A DNA stretch of 7,424 bases, taken from a bacterium. Its GTDB lineage: Bacteria; JAMCPX01. The stretch is taken from NCBI GenBank assembly GCA_027364825.1, contig DAHXOM010000215.1:1-7424 (forward strand), written 5' to 3'. The translations under genes and the position numbers were made by a program. Numbering within the stretch: position 1 is the first letter of the stretch; each line of letters starts with the position of its first letter. Positions 1 through 6,187 of this stretch are shown here, one piece after another. The notes under the pieces are model-generated. The model was not told the DNA's origin. It worked only from the letters and a program-made list of their open reading frames with translations, and searched no databases.

Positions 1-50
1 AAGCCGGGATTATGCCGAAAGCTCTGACTTCCTATAGAAAAAAACATTAA
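1..50 (+). other. possible 3' end of an upstream gene
   Basis: The first 50 bases may hold the end of a gene that starts before the window. Two frames are open from the left edge. One reads SRDYAESSDFL and stops at TAG 35-37. The other reads AGIMPKALTSYRKKH and stops at TAA 48-50. I cannot decide which is real, or whether either is. If one is, the pilus-associated genes that follow probably continue an operon, because the next ATG is only 15-28 nt further on. Confidence 0.3.
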
Positions 51-65
51 AGGGAAAAGAAGTAA

Positions 66-866
66 ATGTTCATACGCAAAGAGAAACAAAAACTTGGTGA
101 ACTGCTGAGGGACCTTGATCTTCTGAATGAAGACCAGGTAAAGCAGGCACTGCTCCTGCAAAGGGAACAAGGAATAAAATTCGGCGATGCTGTCGTAAAA
201 CTGGGCTTTTTAAAAAAAGATGACATAAACTGGGCATTATCCAATCAGTTGAATATACCCTACATACCCGACCTCAAGGAAAAAGGTATTGTTGATCCTG
301 CAAGTGTAGCCTTGTTACCCTATGATTTTGCAGAGAAGCATTGTGTAATCATCCTCGGACAGATGTCCGATGCCGTAAATATTGTGATAGCCGATCCGTT
401 AAACAGCACCGTCATAGAGTACATAGAGCATAGTACCGGCAAACACGTAAATGTCTCGATAAGCGATGAAAAGGCCATACGGGACATGATAGAGGTGCTG
501 TATAAAGACGGCGGTATGACCGCTGCAGAACATCCTGGAGAAGGCAATGTTGCACAAATAAAAACAGAGATCGATACGGTGATTCAAGAAATAGGTACCG
601 GTTTCGATGCAGAGATATATAAGAATGCACTCTGTATTTCTTTCGATAAAAGAGCAAAGAAAAATGTCAGTATTCAGCTCAGTTATAAGAACGCAGAGAT
701 CGGAAAATATTTTATAGACATCGTGATAGACAATACCATAGGCGTAATATTCTCCAACAGGGACATAGATGAACATCATATAAATGCATTGTTGAAACTC
801 AGCAAATTACAGGGGCTGATTGTCATGAAGATCACCGAAAAGCTGACCTTAGAGGCATTGGAATAA
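66..866 (+). CDS. MshEN (GspE/T2SSE N-terminal) domain protein without ATPase domain
   Basis: This 266-aa protein is probably cytoplasmic; no signal peptide or membrane segment is visible. Residues 9-65 match the MshEN/T2SSE_N fold. Two copies of its ~24-residue motif are visible: KLGELL...LLLQ (9-32) and KFGDAV...LSNQ (38-61), followed by the typical LNIPYIPDL. MshEN domains in MshE and PilB-type ATPases bind cyclic di-GMP, but here the usual Arg of RLG is Lys in both repeats, so binding is uncertain. Residues ~70-145 resemble the rest of a T2SSE N-terminal region (LLPYDFAEKH...VIADPLN). Residues ~160-266 are not recognised. No Walker A is present, so it is not an assembly ATPase. The stop lies 4 nt before pilT, suggesting co-transcription and a role as a pilus regulator or adaptor (inference). 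The start ATG is preceded by AAAGGG 11 nt upstream and AAAGAAG 3 nt upstream, neither ideally spaced. Confidence 0.85.
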   Translation: MFIRKEKQKLGELLRDLDLLNEDQVKQALLLQREQGIKFGDAVVKLGFLKKDDINWALSNQLNIPYIPDLKEKGIVDPASVALLPYDFAEKHCVIILGQMSDAVNIVIADPLNSTVIEYIEHSTGKHVNVSISDEKAIRDMIEVLYKDGGMTAAEHPGEGNVAQIKTEIDTVIQEIGTGFDAEIYKNALCISFDKRAKKNVSIQLSYKNAEIGKYFIDIVIDNTIGVIFSNRDIDEHHINALLKLSKLQGLIVMKITEKLTLEALE

Positions 867-870
867 TGTT

Positions 871-2076
871 ATGCCAAAAATAGACGGCCTATTAAAATTA
901 CTCAAGGATAAGAAGGGTTCCGATCTTCACCTCGCCGTCGGTGCTCCTCCGACACTGCGTATCCACGGTGAACTGGAGAAAATGGAAGTCCGGGAACTCA
1001 CACAGCCGGACATGGAGAGCCTTTTGTTTGAAATAATGGATGATGAAAAGAAAGAGCAGTTTTTGAAAAACAAAGAGTATGATTTTGCGTATGAGATAAA
1101 GGACGTTGCGAGGTTCAGGGTAAACGCCTTCTACCAAAGAAAAGGACTTGCAGCGGTCATGAGGCTCATCCCGACCACAATACCGAAACTCGAAGATCTC
1201 AATATGCCGGATGTCATGAAAAACTTTTGTTTTTATGAAAGGGGGCTTGTTCTCGTCACAGGGCCCACGGGCAGCGGCAAATCGACAACCCTGGCTTCTC
1301 TGATTGATTTCATCAACAGGAACTCTTCCGGCCATATCCTGACACTCGAAGATCCCATAGAATTTGTCCACCAGAATATCTCCTGTCTTATAAACCAGAG
1401 GCAGATTGGAGAGCACAGCCATACATTTGCATCCGCCCTGCGTTCTGCCTTGAGAGAGGACCCGGACGTTATCCTTGTCGGGGAAATGAGGGACCTTGAG
1501 ACAATATCCCTTGCCATAACAGCAGCAGAAACAGGCCACCTCGTATTCGGTACCCTCCATACATCAAGTGCGGCAAAGACCGTAGACAGGATTATCGATG
1601 CCTTTCCAAGGGACCAGCAGGAACAAATAAGGACCATGCTCTCGGAATCGCTGAAGGCTGTTGTCGCTCAACAGCTTGTAAAAACAATAGACGGCAAAGG
1701 CAGGGTTGCGGCATTAGAGATCATGGTCGTAACGCCTGGAATCTCAAACCTTATAAGGGAAGCAAAGACCTTTCAAATACCCTCAATGATACAGATAGGT
1801 AAAAAAGACGGCATGCAGATTATGGATCAGTCGCTGCTGGATCTTTTAAAACTGAAAAAGATATCGGCAGGTGAAGCATATCTGCATGCCAACAATAAAG
1901 CTATGTTCGAACAATACATGCCGAAAGATACAAATATTTTCATGACACACGGCATAGAAACAGGTTCGCAGGACTTATCTCCTAAAAAAGATATGACCGA
2001 TAAACTCAATAAAGATGCAAAGCGTGCCGACAAGATTGAAGAAGCAAACGTACACAAGGGCGGTACCAGCCCTTAA
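871..2076 (+). CDS. pilT: type IV pilus retraction ATPase PilT
   Basis: This is a hexameric cytoplasmic ATPase that powers depolymerisation of type IV pili for twitching and DNA uptake. The N-terminal PAS-like region has the family signature GSDLHLAVGAPPTLRIHGEL (16-35). Walker A is GPTGSGKST (131-139). The Asp box is LTLEDPIEF (157-165). The Walker B region is DPDVILVGEMRD (197-208) with Glu205. The His box has His223 and His230 (ETGHLVFGTLHT). GISNLIREAKTFQIPS (290-305) corresponds to the AIRNLIRE motif linked to retraction, which favours PilT over assembly ATPases such as PilB. PilU is less likely but not excluded. Most PilT proteins are ~345-370 aa; this one is 401 aa because of a polar Lys/Asp-rich tail after YMPKD (349-353). 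It follows the MshEN gene by 4 nt with no strong Shine-Dalgarno, so translation is probably coupled. It converges on the Rrf2 gene. Confidence 0.95.
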   Translation: MPKIDGLLKLLKDKKGSDLHLAVGAPPTLRIHGELEKMEVRELTQPDMESLLFEIMDDEKKEQFLKNKEYDFAYEIKDVARFRVNAFYQRKGLAAVMRLIPTTIPKLEDLNMPDVMKNFCFYERGLVLVTGPTGSGKSTTLASLIDFINRNSSGHILTLEDPIEFVHQNISCLINQRQIGEHSHTFASALRSALREDPDVILVGEMRDLETISLAITAAETGHLVFGTLHTSSAAKTVDRIIDAFPRDQQEQIRTMLSESLKAVVAQQLVKTIDGKGRVAALEIMVVTPGISNLIREAKTFQIPSMIQIGKKDGMQIMDQSLLDLLKLKKISAGEAYLHANNKAMFEQYMPKDTNIFMTHGIETGSQDLSPKKDMTDKLNKDAKRADKIEEANVHKGGTSP

Positions 2077-2087
2077 GACAACCGTTC

Positions 2088-2102
2088 AACAACACGCTTG
2101 TT
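2088..2102. repeat. short stem-loop between convergent genes
   Basis: AACAA-cacgc-TTGTT forms a 5-bp perfect inverted repeat with a 5-nt loop in the 24-nt gap between the pilT stop and the Rrf2 stop, touching the latter. The stem is weak and no T-run follows on either strand. It is at best a poor bidirectional terminator. Confidence 0.2.
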
Positions 2103-2547
2103 AAGCCTGTCTTGCAAGTTCTCTCTCTGAAGGGGGCATTGCATCGTGCTTTTCAATAATGGATTTCAGCGTAATGATCGACAATGCCTTTTCTATCTCC
2201 TGCTTCAGGTTATACCAGAAATCTTTTGTAAAACAGCTCGCTGTAAGAGGACAAATCGCAATATTAACAAAACATTCGAGAGGCATAATCTCCTCTTCCA
2301 CTGCATTCAATATGTCCATGAGTGTAATATCCGCCGCATCCTTCGCAGGCATATAGCCACCGCTCTTACCGCGCTCTGTTGCGATTAAGCCATAATTTTT
2401 AAGCTTCAGAAGCAATTGGGCAAGGTATGCTTCATCAATCATTTCCATTCTTGCTATATCTTTCAGGGATATCGGCACTCCTTTATAGTCCTTGTAAAGC
2501 CGTGCCATTGCCCTTACACCATATCTTGCCTTTGAAGATAATCTCAC
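2101..2547 (-). CDS. Rrf2-family transcriptional regulator with IscR-like cysteines
   Basis: This 148-aa winged-helix DNA-binding protein belongs to the family of IscR, NsrR, RsrR and CymR. The N-terminus MRLSSKARYGVRAMARL and the wing region ERGKSGGYMPAKDAADITLMDIL (58-80) are diagnostic. Three cysteines, Cys92, Cys99 and Cys105, sit where Fe-S members bind the cluster, and CFTKDFWYNL (105-114) parallels the IscR segment CLTHALW. The IscR His ligand position is Lys108 here, so any cluster would use a different fourth ligand. The start is GTG, supported by AAGGAG (2554-2559) 6 nt upstream. It lies 83 nt downstream of the DUF59 gene on the same strand, so Fe-S or redox sensing is a reasonable inference. 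A weak promoter-like pair in that gap (TTGCAA at 2594-2599, CATTAT at 2571-2576, 17-nt spacer) could give it its own transcript. The target genes cannot be read from sequence. Confidence 0.92.
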   Translation of the reverse strand: MRLSSKARYGVRAMARLYKDYKGVPISLKDIARMEMIDEAYLAQLLLKLKNYGLIATERGKSGGYMPAKDAADITLMDILNAVEEEIMPLECFVNIAICPLTASCFTKDFWYNLKQEIEKALSIITLKSIIEKHDAMPPSERELARQA

Positions 2548-2605
2548 CCTTAACTCCTTTTTACTCCGTTATAATGCCATAATTATCAATAAGTTGCAAC
2601 ATCAC

Positions 2606-2631
2606 AACGCCATTTGCATTTCCACGGCGTT
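2606..2631 (-). repeat. intra-operon stem-loop after the DUF59 gene
   Basis: AACGCC (2606-2611) and GGCGTT (2626-2631) form a perfect 6-bp inverted repeat with a 14-nt loop. It begins at the stop codon of the DUF59 gene and lies within the 83-nt gap before the Rrf2 gene. No T-run follows it on the minus strand, so it does not look like a standard intrinsic terminator. It could stabilise or weaken read-through transcript, but function is not shown. Confidence 0.3.
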
Positions 2632-2924
2632 TATTTTGCAGGTTCCTGATCTGCATTGGCCCACGGCGGGGTCCACGGCTCATCGAGGAGGTTTACGTCG
2701 ACATCGCCAATCCCCTCGATACCTTTTATCCTGGATTCCGCACTCATCAGGATATAATCAACCAGAGGACAGCCCGGGACCGTCATAATCATATCTACCT
2801 TAACATTGTTTTTATCATCTATATCTATCTTTTTGACGAGTCCGAGGGTAACGACATCCATACCAACCTCAGGATCCATAACCGTCTTCAACACATCAAG
2901 CACAATGTCATTCGTTATCGCCAT
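2631..2924 (-). CDS. MIP18/DUF59 family Fe-S cluster assembly factor (SufT/PaaD-like)
   Basis: This 97-aa single-domain DUF59 protein carries the family features DPEVGMDVVTLGLV (17-30), the TVPGCPLVDYI segment with conserved Cys52 (48-58), and the C-terminal DEPWTPPW (81-88). DUF59 proteins such as SufT and eukaryotic MIP18 help mature or deliver Fe-S clusters; PaaD belongs to the phenylacetyl-CoA oxygenase system, but no paa genes are seen here. A general Fe-S assembly role is favoured by the IscR-like regulator gene downstream. I chose the ATG at 2922-2924 over one seven codons upstream because AAAGGAGA (2929-2936) lies just ahead of it with ideal spacing. A TTGACA-like -35 is visible on this strand at 2966-2971, but I see no convincing -10 at normal spacing. 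It is not the Mrp ATPase: no P-loop domain is present. Confidence 0.88.
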   Translation of the reverse strand: MAITNDIVLDVLKTVMDPEVGMDVVTLGLVKKIDIDDKNNVKVDMIMTVPGCPLVDYILMSAESRIKGIEGIGDVDVNLLDEPWTPPWANADQEPAK

Positions 2925-2928
2925 ACAA

Positions 2929-2936
2929 TCTCCTTT
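2929..2936 (-). promoter_or_regulatory. ribosome binding site deciding the DUF59 start
   Basis: AAAGGAGA on the minus strand, with the GGAG core 5 nt before the ATG at 2924-2922, selects that codon. The upstream in-frame ATG at 2945-2943 would place this site inside the coding region. Confidence 0.75.
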
Positions 2937-3021
2937 AATATACAAGTAAACAACTCATTATAATGTGTCAAGCATAAACATATTACTTGATCAATTATGA
3001 AAACCGTCACTAAATAAAACT

Positions 3022-3783
3022 ATGTTGAATATAAATATGATATACAAAGTATGGTACCGGAATTTCATAGTCTGGACAAAATACATAAAACCGAGCCTTG
3101 TGGCAAATCTGGGTGAGCCGCTGTTGTACCTCCTTCTTATGGGGTATGGCATGGGCAAGCTCGTGCCTGAAATAAACGGTATAAAATATATAGACTTCCT
3201 CGCACCGGGTCTCATACTCTCTTCGGCAATGTATGCCGCAAGCTTTGAAGCCACTATCTCGAGCTATACAAGGATGATAACCCAGAAGACCTATGATGCA
3301 ATTATGGTAACACCGGTCAACCTTTCGGAGATTGTCAGCGGAGAGATTCTCTGGAGTACTACAAAAGGCCTTATCAGCAGTGTTTTCTTTGTTGCAATAA
3401 TGGCCATGTTCGGCCTGGTTCATTCCTGGCTCTTTATAGTGTCCATCGTGGCTGTTATCATGGACGGGCTGTTCTTTTCTGCCTTTTCCATGGTGTTTGT
3501 CGGATTCTCGCATTCTTATGAATTCTTCAATTACTTCTTCACGCTGATCCTTACCCCGTTCTTTTTATTTTCAGGCATTTTCTTCCCTTTAGATACACTG
3601 CCTGAATGGATAAGGCACATTGCATTCTACCTGCCTCTGACGCCCATGGTTGATCTGGCAAGGATGTCAAACAACGGCATTATGGATTATAATGCACTCA
3701 TACTCACCATAATAATGGGCATGCTGAGCATACCCATGGGCATTGTTTCCTACAAACTGATCAAAAAACGGCTTATAAAGTAA
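3022..3783 (+). CDS. ABC-2 type transporter permease, NodJ-like
   Basis: This 253-aa integral inner-membrane protein is the permease half of an ABC-2 exporter. About six hydrophobic segments are visible, near 28-44, 60-78, 115-133, 136-160, 170-190 and 225-244. Family-typical stretches are FLAPGLILSSAMYAASFEAT (59-78), the cytoplasmic-loop segment YDAIMVTPVNLSEIVSGEILW (91-111), and FLFSGIFFPLDTLPEWI (181-197) followed by LPLTPMVDLAR. This pattern is close to NodJ, which works with the ATPase NodI. The substrate cannot be deduced: the superfamily exports polysaccharides, lipids and drugs. No ATPase gene is adjacent; the neighbours on both sides are on the opposite strand. The ATG at 3022 has no clear Shine-Dalgarno, and an in-frame stop at 2998-3000 prevents a longer ATG-start version. 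A second ATG lies five codons downstream (3037). The stop codon overlaps the left TAAA repeat of the 96-bp element. Confidence 0.88.
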   Translation: MLNINMIYKVWYRNFIVWTKYIKPSLVANLGEPLLYLLLMGYGMGKLVPEINGIKYIDFLAPGLILSSAMYAASFEATISSYTRMITQKTYDAIMVTPVNLSEIVSGEILWSTTKGLISSVFFVAIMAMFGLVHSWLFIVSIVAVIMDGLFFSAFSMVFVGFSHSYEFFNYFFTLILTPFFLFSGIFFPLDTLPEWIRHIAFYLPLTPMVDLARMSNNGIMDYNALILTIIMGMLSIPMGIVSYKLIKKRLIK

Positions 3784-3884
3784 ACCCCGTCAGAAAATTT
3801 GTTGATTCAATAGTATCCTAATCTAAGAGCTTAGCAATGATATATTATCTGCATGAAATAACGAGAATTTTCTAACGGGGTAAA
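3781..3884. mobile_element. 96-bp MITE-like element with TAAA direct repeats
   Basis: The outer arms CCCCGTCAGAAAATT (3785-3799) and AATTTTCTAACGGGG (3866-3880) are inverted repeats matching at 14 of 15 positions. They enclose 66 bp of AT-rich sequence without an ORF. TAAA lies immediately outside both ends (3781-3784 and 3881-3884), as expected for a target-site duplication. The left TAAA contains the permease stop. Removing one TAAA plus the element would leave two convergent genes only a few bases apart, which is typical compact packing. A central partial palindrome CTAAG-AG-CTTAG lies at 3823-3834. The alternative is a native palindromic intergenic repeat or a structured 3' UTR. No transposase is nearby, so mobility would depend on an element elsewhere. 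Confidence 0.5.
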
Positions 3885-3892
3885 CCCCGTTA
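3873..3892. terminator. strong 8-bp hairpin at the end of the kinase gene, possible terminator
   Basis: TAACGGGG (3873-3880), loop TAAA, and CCCCGTTA (3885-3892) form a perfect 8-bp stem that includes the stop codon of the histidine kinase gene. For transcripts from the permease it is followed by TTTATTAT, a weak U-rich tail, so it may terminate that gene. Reading from the kinase, the bases after the stem are AGAAAATTC, which do not form a U-run. Its left arm is shared with the right inverted repeat of the 96-bp element, so the two structures are mutually exclusive in RNA. Confidence 0.45.
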
Positions 3893-6073
3893 TTTATTAT
3901 CCGGCATGTTCCCGGTAAGAGGCAGATATATATTGAATGTTGTTCCCTTGCCTAATTCGCTCGTAACATCTACATAGCCTCTGTGCTGTTTAATTATTCC
4001 ATAGACAATCGAAAGTCCAAGCCCTGTTCCCTTACCAACCGGTTTTGTTGTAAAGAACGGCTCGAATATCCTTTCTATGACATCCTTACTGATACCAGAG
4101 CCTGTATCCGTAACCGTAAGGAGCGCAAACTTCCCAGGCTTCCCGTACCCATGTTCCCAAATGAATTGTTCGTCAATAGCCATTACCATTGTGTTTATTT
4201 TCAGAGAACCGCCATCGGGCATTGCATCGTTTGCATTTCCAGCAAGATTCATTAAAATCTGTTCTATCTGGCTTTTATTCGCTATTATGGTAAGTTGTCC
4301 GGACGTTAATCCTGTTTTTAATACCACGTGCTCTCCGAGCAGCGTTTTCAGCAGGCTTAAAAGGGTTATTATGGTCCCGTTAAGGTCCAAAGGCATTAAG
4401 CTGGTTTCATGTTTTCTCCCAAAGGTAAGCAAACTTTGTACTAAACCAGCTGCCTTTTCCGATGCATTGAGGATCTGCTCTACATCATACCTAAGCTGTT
4501 CATTATCTTTTAATTTGTTGGAAAGTATATTCCCATAACCTATTACGGCGGTAAGCATGTTGTTAAAATCATGGGCAACACCTGCTGCAAGCTGCCCGAT
4601 TGCCTCCATCTTCTGTGCCTGGTATAATTGCGACTGGAGTTTCTTATTTTCAGTAAGATCGCGAGCAATCGTCGATATAAACTCGAGTTTACCCCCGGAT
4701 GATTTATGTGCTATTACTACCTGGGAAACAGGTACTAACCGGCTATCCTCTCTTTTGAGAGTGGATTCCCCGCTCCAGGTACCGTGCTGGGCAGCATGGA
4801 GTATAGCCAGATCAAGTGTATGGATTGCTTCCTCGGATAAAAATAGCCTGATATCTATACCGGTGCTGGGTTCATGCTTAATTCCGAGAAGTTTCAGTCC
4901 GCCTTGATTTATATAGATCCCATGTAACTGTGCGTCAGCAATAACTACAAGATCTGTCGTTGATTCTATAATATCAGTAAGCTGTTCCTGTCTCTCTTTC
5001 ACTTTTTCTTTCTCTAACTTTGTGCGCAGTGACATAATGCCGTATGATATATCGTTTGCAAGCTCCTCAAGCAGCTTATGTTCCTCAGTATCAAATGCAT
5101 CTTGTTCAGATGCATAAACATTAAATACACCTATGACATCATTATCTATAATCAAAGGAAGTGATAGAATAGATTTATAACCTTGTTTAAGCGCAGTATC
5201 TTTCCATGGAGAAAAATAAGGATCAGTACTTATATCTCTTACAATAGAAGGCTTGCCTGTTCTGATTACCTTGCCTGATAGCGCTGCTTTTGGTTGTGCA
5301 TCAGCCCATGTAAGATCGTTGAGCTGTTCTATATAATCCCCGGAAAATCCTGCATATGTAATAATTTTGATGCTTTTATGCTCATCATGCTGTGCAAATG
5401 CGAACAATGCCATACGATAACCGCCCGAGTCAACCATGATTTTGCAGATGTCATTGAGAAGGGTTAATTCTTCAGTTGCCCGTATAATAGCCTGATTACA
5501 ATCGCTCAGAACCTTTAATGCACGGTTGACCTTACGCAACGTATCATCAAGATACAATCGCTTTAAAAAGAAGCTTAGCTGACTAACAATTGCTAAAAGC
5601 AGGTTTATAAGCCCTTCATCTTTCTCAGATTCCAACATGAAAAATACTATCACAGACACCATGTTATCATCTATCATAACTGGGATTCCAAGTGCCGACT
5701 TAAGATTAAATCTATGAGCAAGGGACGCACGAATGAAGCTGCTGTCCGAAGAAATATCCCTAATCCACAAAGGCTGTCTGGTTTGCCAGACAAGCCCCGG
5801 GATGCCGGTGTTTAAAGTAAAGGTAATCTGCTTGCTTTGATCATAGAATTCCTTTAATTTTTCGTGTTCGCCGTAAAATACATCGGCAATATATAGGCCA
5901 TTGTTATCATTTGAAGCCATCCATACCTCACCATAAGCCCATCCTGTTGCTTCGCACACCATGCGAAAACAGATATCAAGTGCCTCATTGAAATTTTTTG
6001 CATTTACTATCGATAAAGTTATGGCTTTTAGTAATTGAAGTTCTGCTTCTGACTTACTTAATTTTCTCTGCAT
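3890..6073 (-). CDS. soluble GAF-GAF-PAS sensor histidine kinase
   Basis: This 727-aa kinase has no visible membrane span, so it is probably cytoplasmic. In order it has a GAF domain (~15-170), a second GAF domain (~195-350), a short helical linker, a PAS/PAC region (~362-475, ending FISTIARDLTE), a HisKA dimerisation domain and an HATPase_c domain. The phospho-acceptor is His501 in GVAHDFNNMLTAVIGYG. The N box is NLAGNANDAM (609-618) with Asn613. G1 is DTGSG (656-660), the F box is IFEPFFTTK (669-677) and G2 is GKGTGLGLS (680-688), so it looks catalytically complete. There is no receiver domain. The ligand of the GAF and PAS domains cannot be read from sequence. GGAGG (6080-6084) 6 nt upstream fixes the ATG. 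It is divergent from a response regulator with HD-GYP output, its most likely partner (inference). A TTGACA at 6264-6269 on this strand is a possible -35, but no good -10 matches it. Confidence 0.93.
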   Translation of the reverse strand: MQRKLSKSEAELQLLKAITLSIVNAKNFNEALDICFRMVCEATGWAYGEVWMASNDNNGLYIADVFYGEHEKLKEFYDQSKQITFTLNTGIPGLVWQTRQPLWIRDISSDSSFIRASLAHRFNLKSALGIPVMIDDNMVSVIVFFMLESEKDEGLINLLLAIVSQLSFFLKRLYLDDTLRKVNRALKVLSDCNQAIIRATEELTLLNDICKIMVDSGGYRMALFAFAQHDEHKSIKIITYAGFSGDYIEQLNDLTWADAQPKAALSGKVIRTGKPSIVRDISTDPYFSPWKDTALKQGYKSILSLPLIIDNDVIGVFNVYASEQDAFDTEEHKLLEELANDISYGIMSLRTKLEKEKVKERQEQLTDIIESTTDLVVIADAQLHGIYINQGGLKLLGIKHEPSTGIDIRLFLSEEAIHTLDLAILHAAQHGTWSGESTLKREDSRLVPVSQVVIAHKSSGGKLEFISTIARDLTENKKLQSQLYQAQKMEAIGQLAAGVAHDFNNMLTAVIGYGNILSNKLKDNEQLRYDVEQILNASEKAAGLVQSLLTFGRKHETSLMPLDLNGTIITLLSLLKTLLGEHVVLKTGLTSGQLTIIANKSQIEQILMNLAGNANDAMPDGGSLKINTMVMAIDEQFIWEHGYGKPGKFALLTVTDTGSGISKDVIERIFEPFFTTKPVGKGTGLGLSIVYGIIKQHRGYVDVTSELGKGTTFNIYLPLTGNMPDNK

Positions 6074-6075
6074 AC

Positions 6076-6101
6076 TATACCTCCATTCTTGAAGCGGTAT
6101 A
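6076..6101 (-). promoter_or_regulatory. possible hairpin over the kinase ribosome binding site
   Basis: On the minus strand TATACC (6101-6096) can pair with GGTATA (6081-6076) across a 14-nt loop. The pairing takes up the last two G of the Shine-Dalgarno GGAGG (6084-6080), which would reduce ribosome access. The stem has only 6 bp and is AT-rich, so its stability is doubtful. The same bases also count among the repeated ATACC cores of this region. Confidence 0.3.
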
Positions 6102-6146
6102 AGAATGTTGTAGAAACAATTAAAGATTTTTAACTCTCATTATCTC

Positions 6147-6187
6147 TCATACCAACAACTTTATTCTTTGAGACCTGTTCGGTATGA
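6147..6187. repeat. imperfect 11-bp inverted repeat upstream of the kinase
   Basis: TCATACCAACA (6147-6157) is complementary to TGTTCGGTATGA (6176-6187) except for one extra base in the right arm, with an 18-nt loop between. It contains two of the ATACC cores. It could be an operator for a dimeric regulator or an RNA hairpin in the kinase leader. No U-run follows on the minus strand. Confidence 0.4.

Noticed and set aside
898..1560. Long open frame on the minus strand inside pilT
   Set aside because: It lies fully opposite a gene with all PilT motifs, has no recognisable domain, and is explained by codon bias of the real gene.
2077..2102. Rho-independent terminator between pilT and the Rrf2 gene
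   Set aside because: Only a 5-bp AT-rich stem is present and no T-run follows on either strand.
2941..3021. Divergent promoters between the DUF59 gene and the permease gene, suggested by TTGACA on the minus strand and the self-complementary ATTATAAT at 2957-2964
   Set aside because: The -35 and -10 like elements do not sit at usable spacing on either strand, so I do not annotate a promoter there.
3800..3865. Small gene inside the 96-bp element
   Set aside because: The 66-bp interior has multiple stops and no start with a ribosome binding site, so it appears non-coding.
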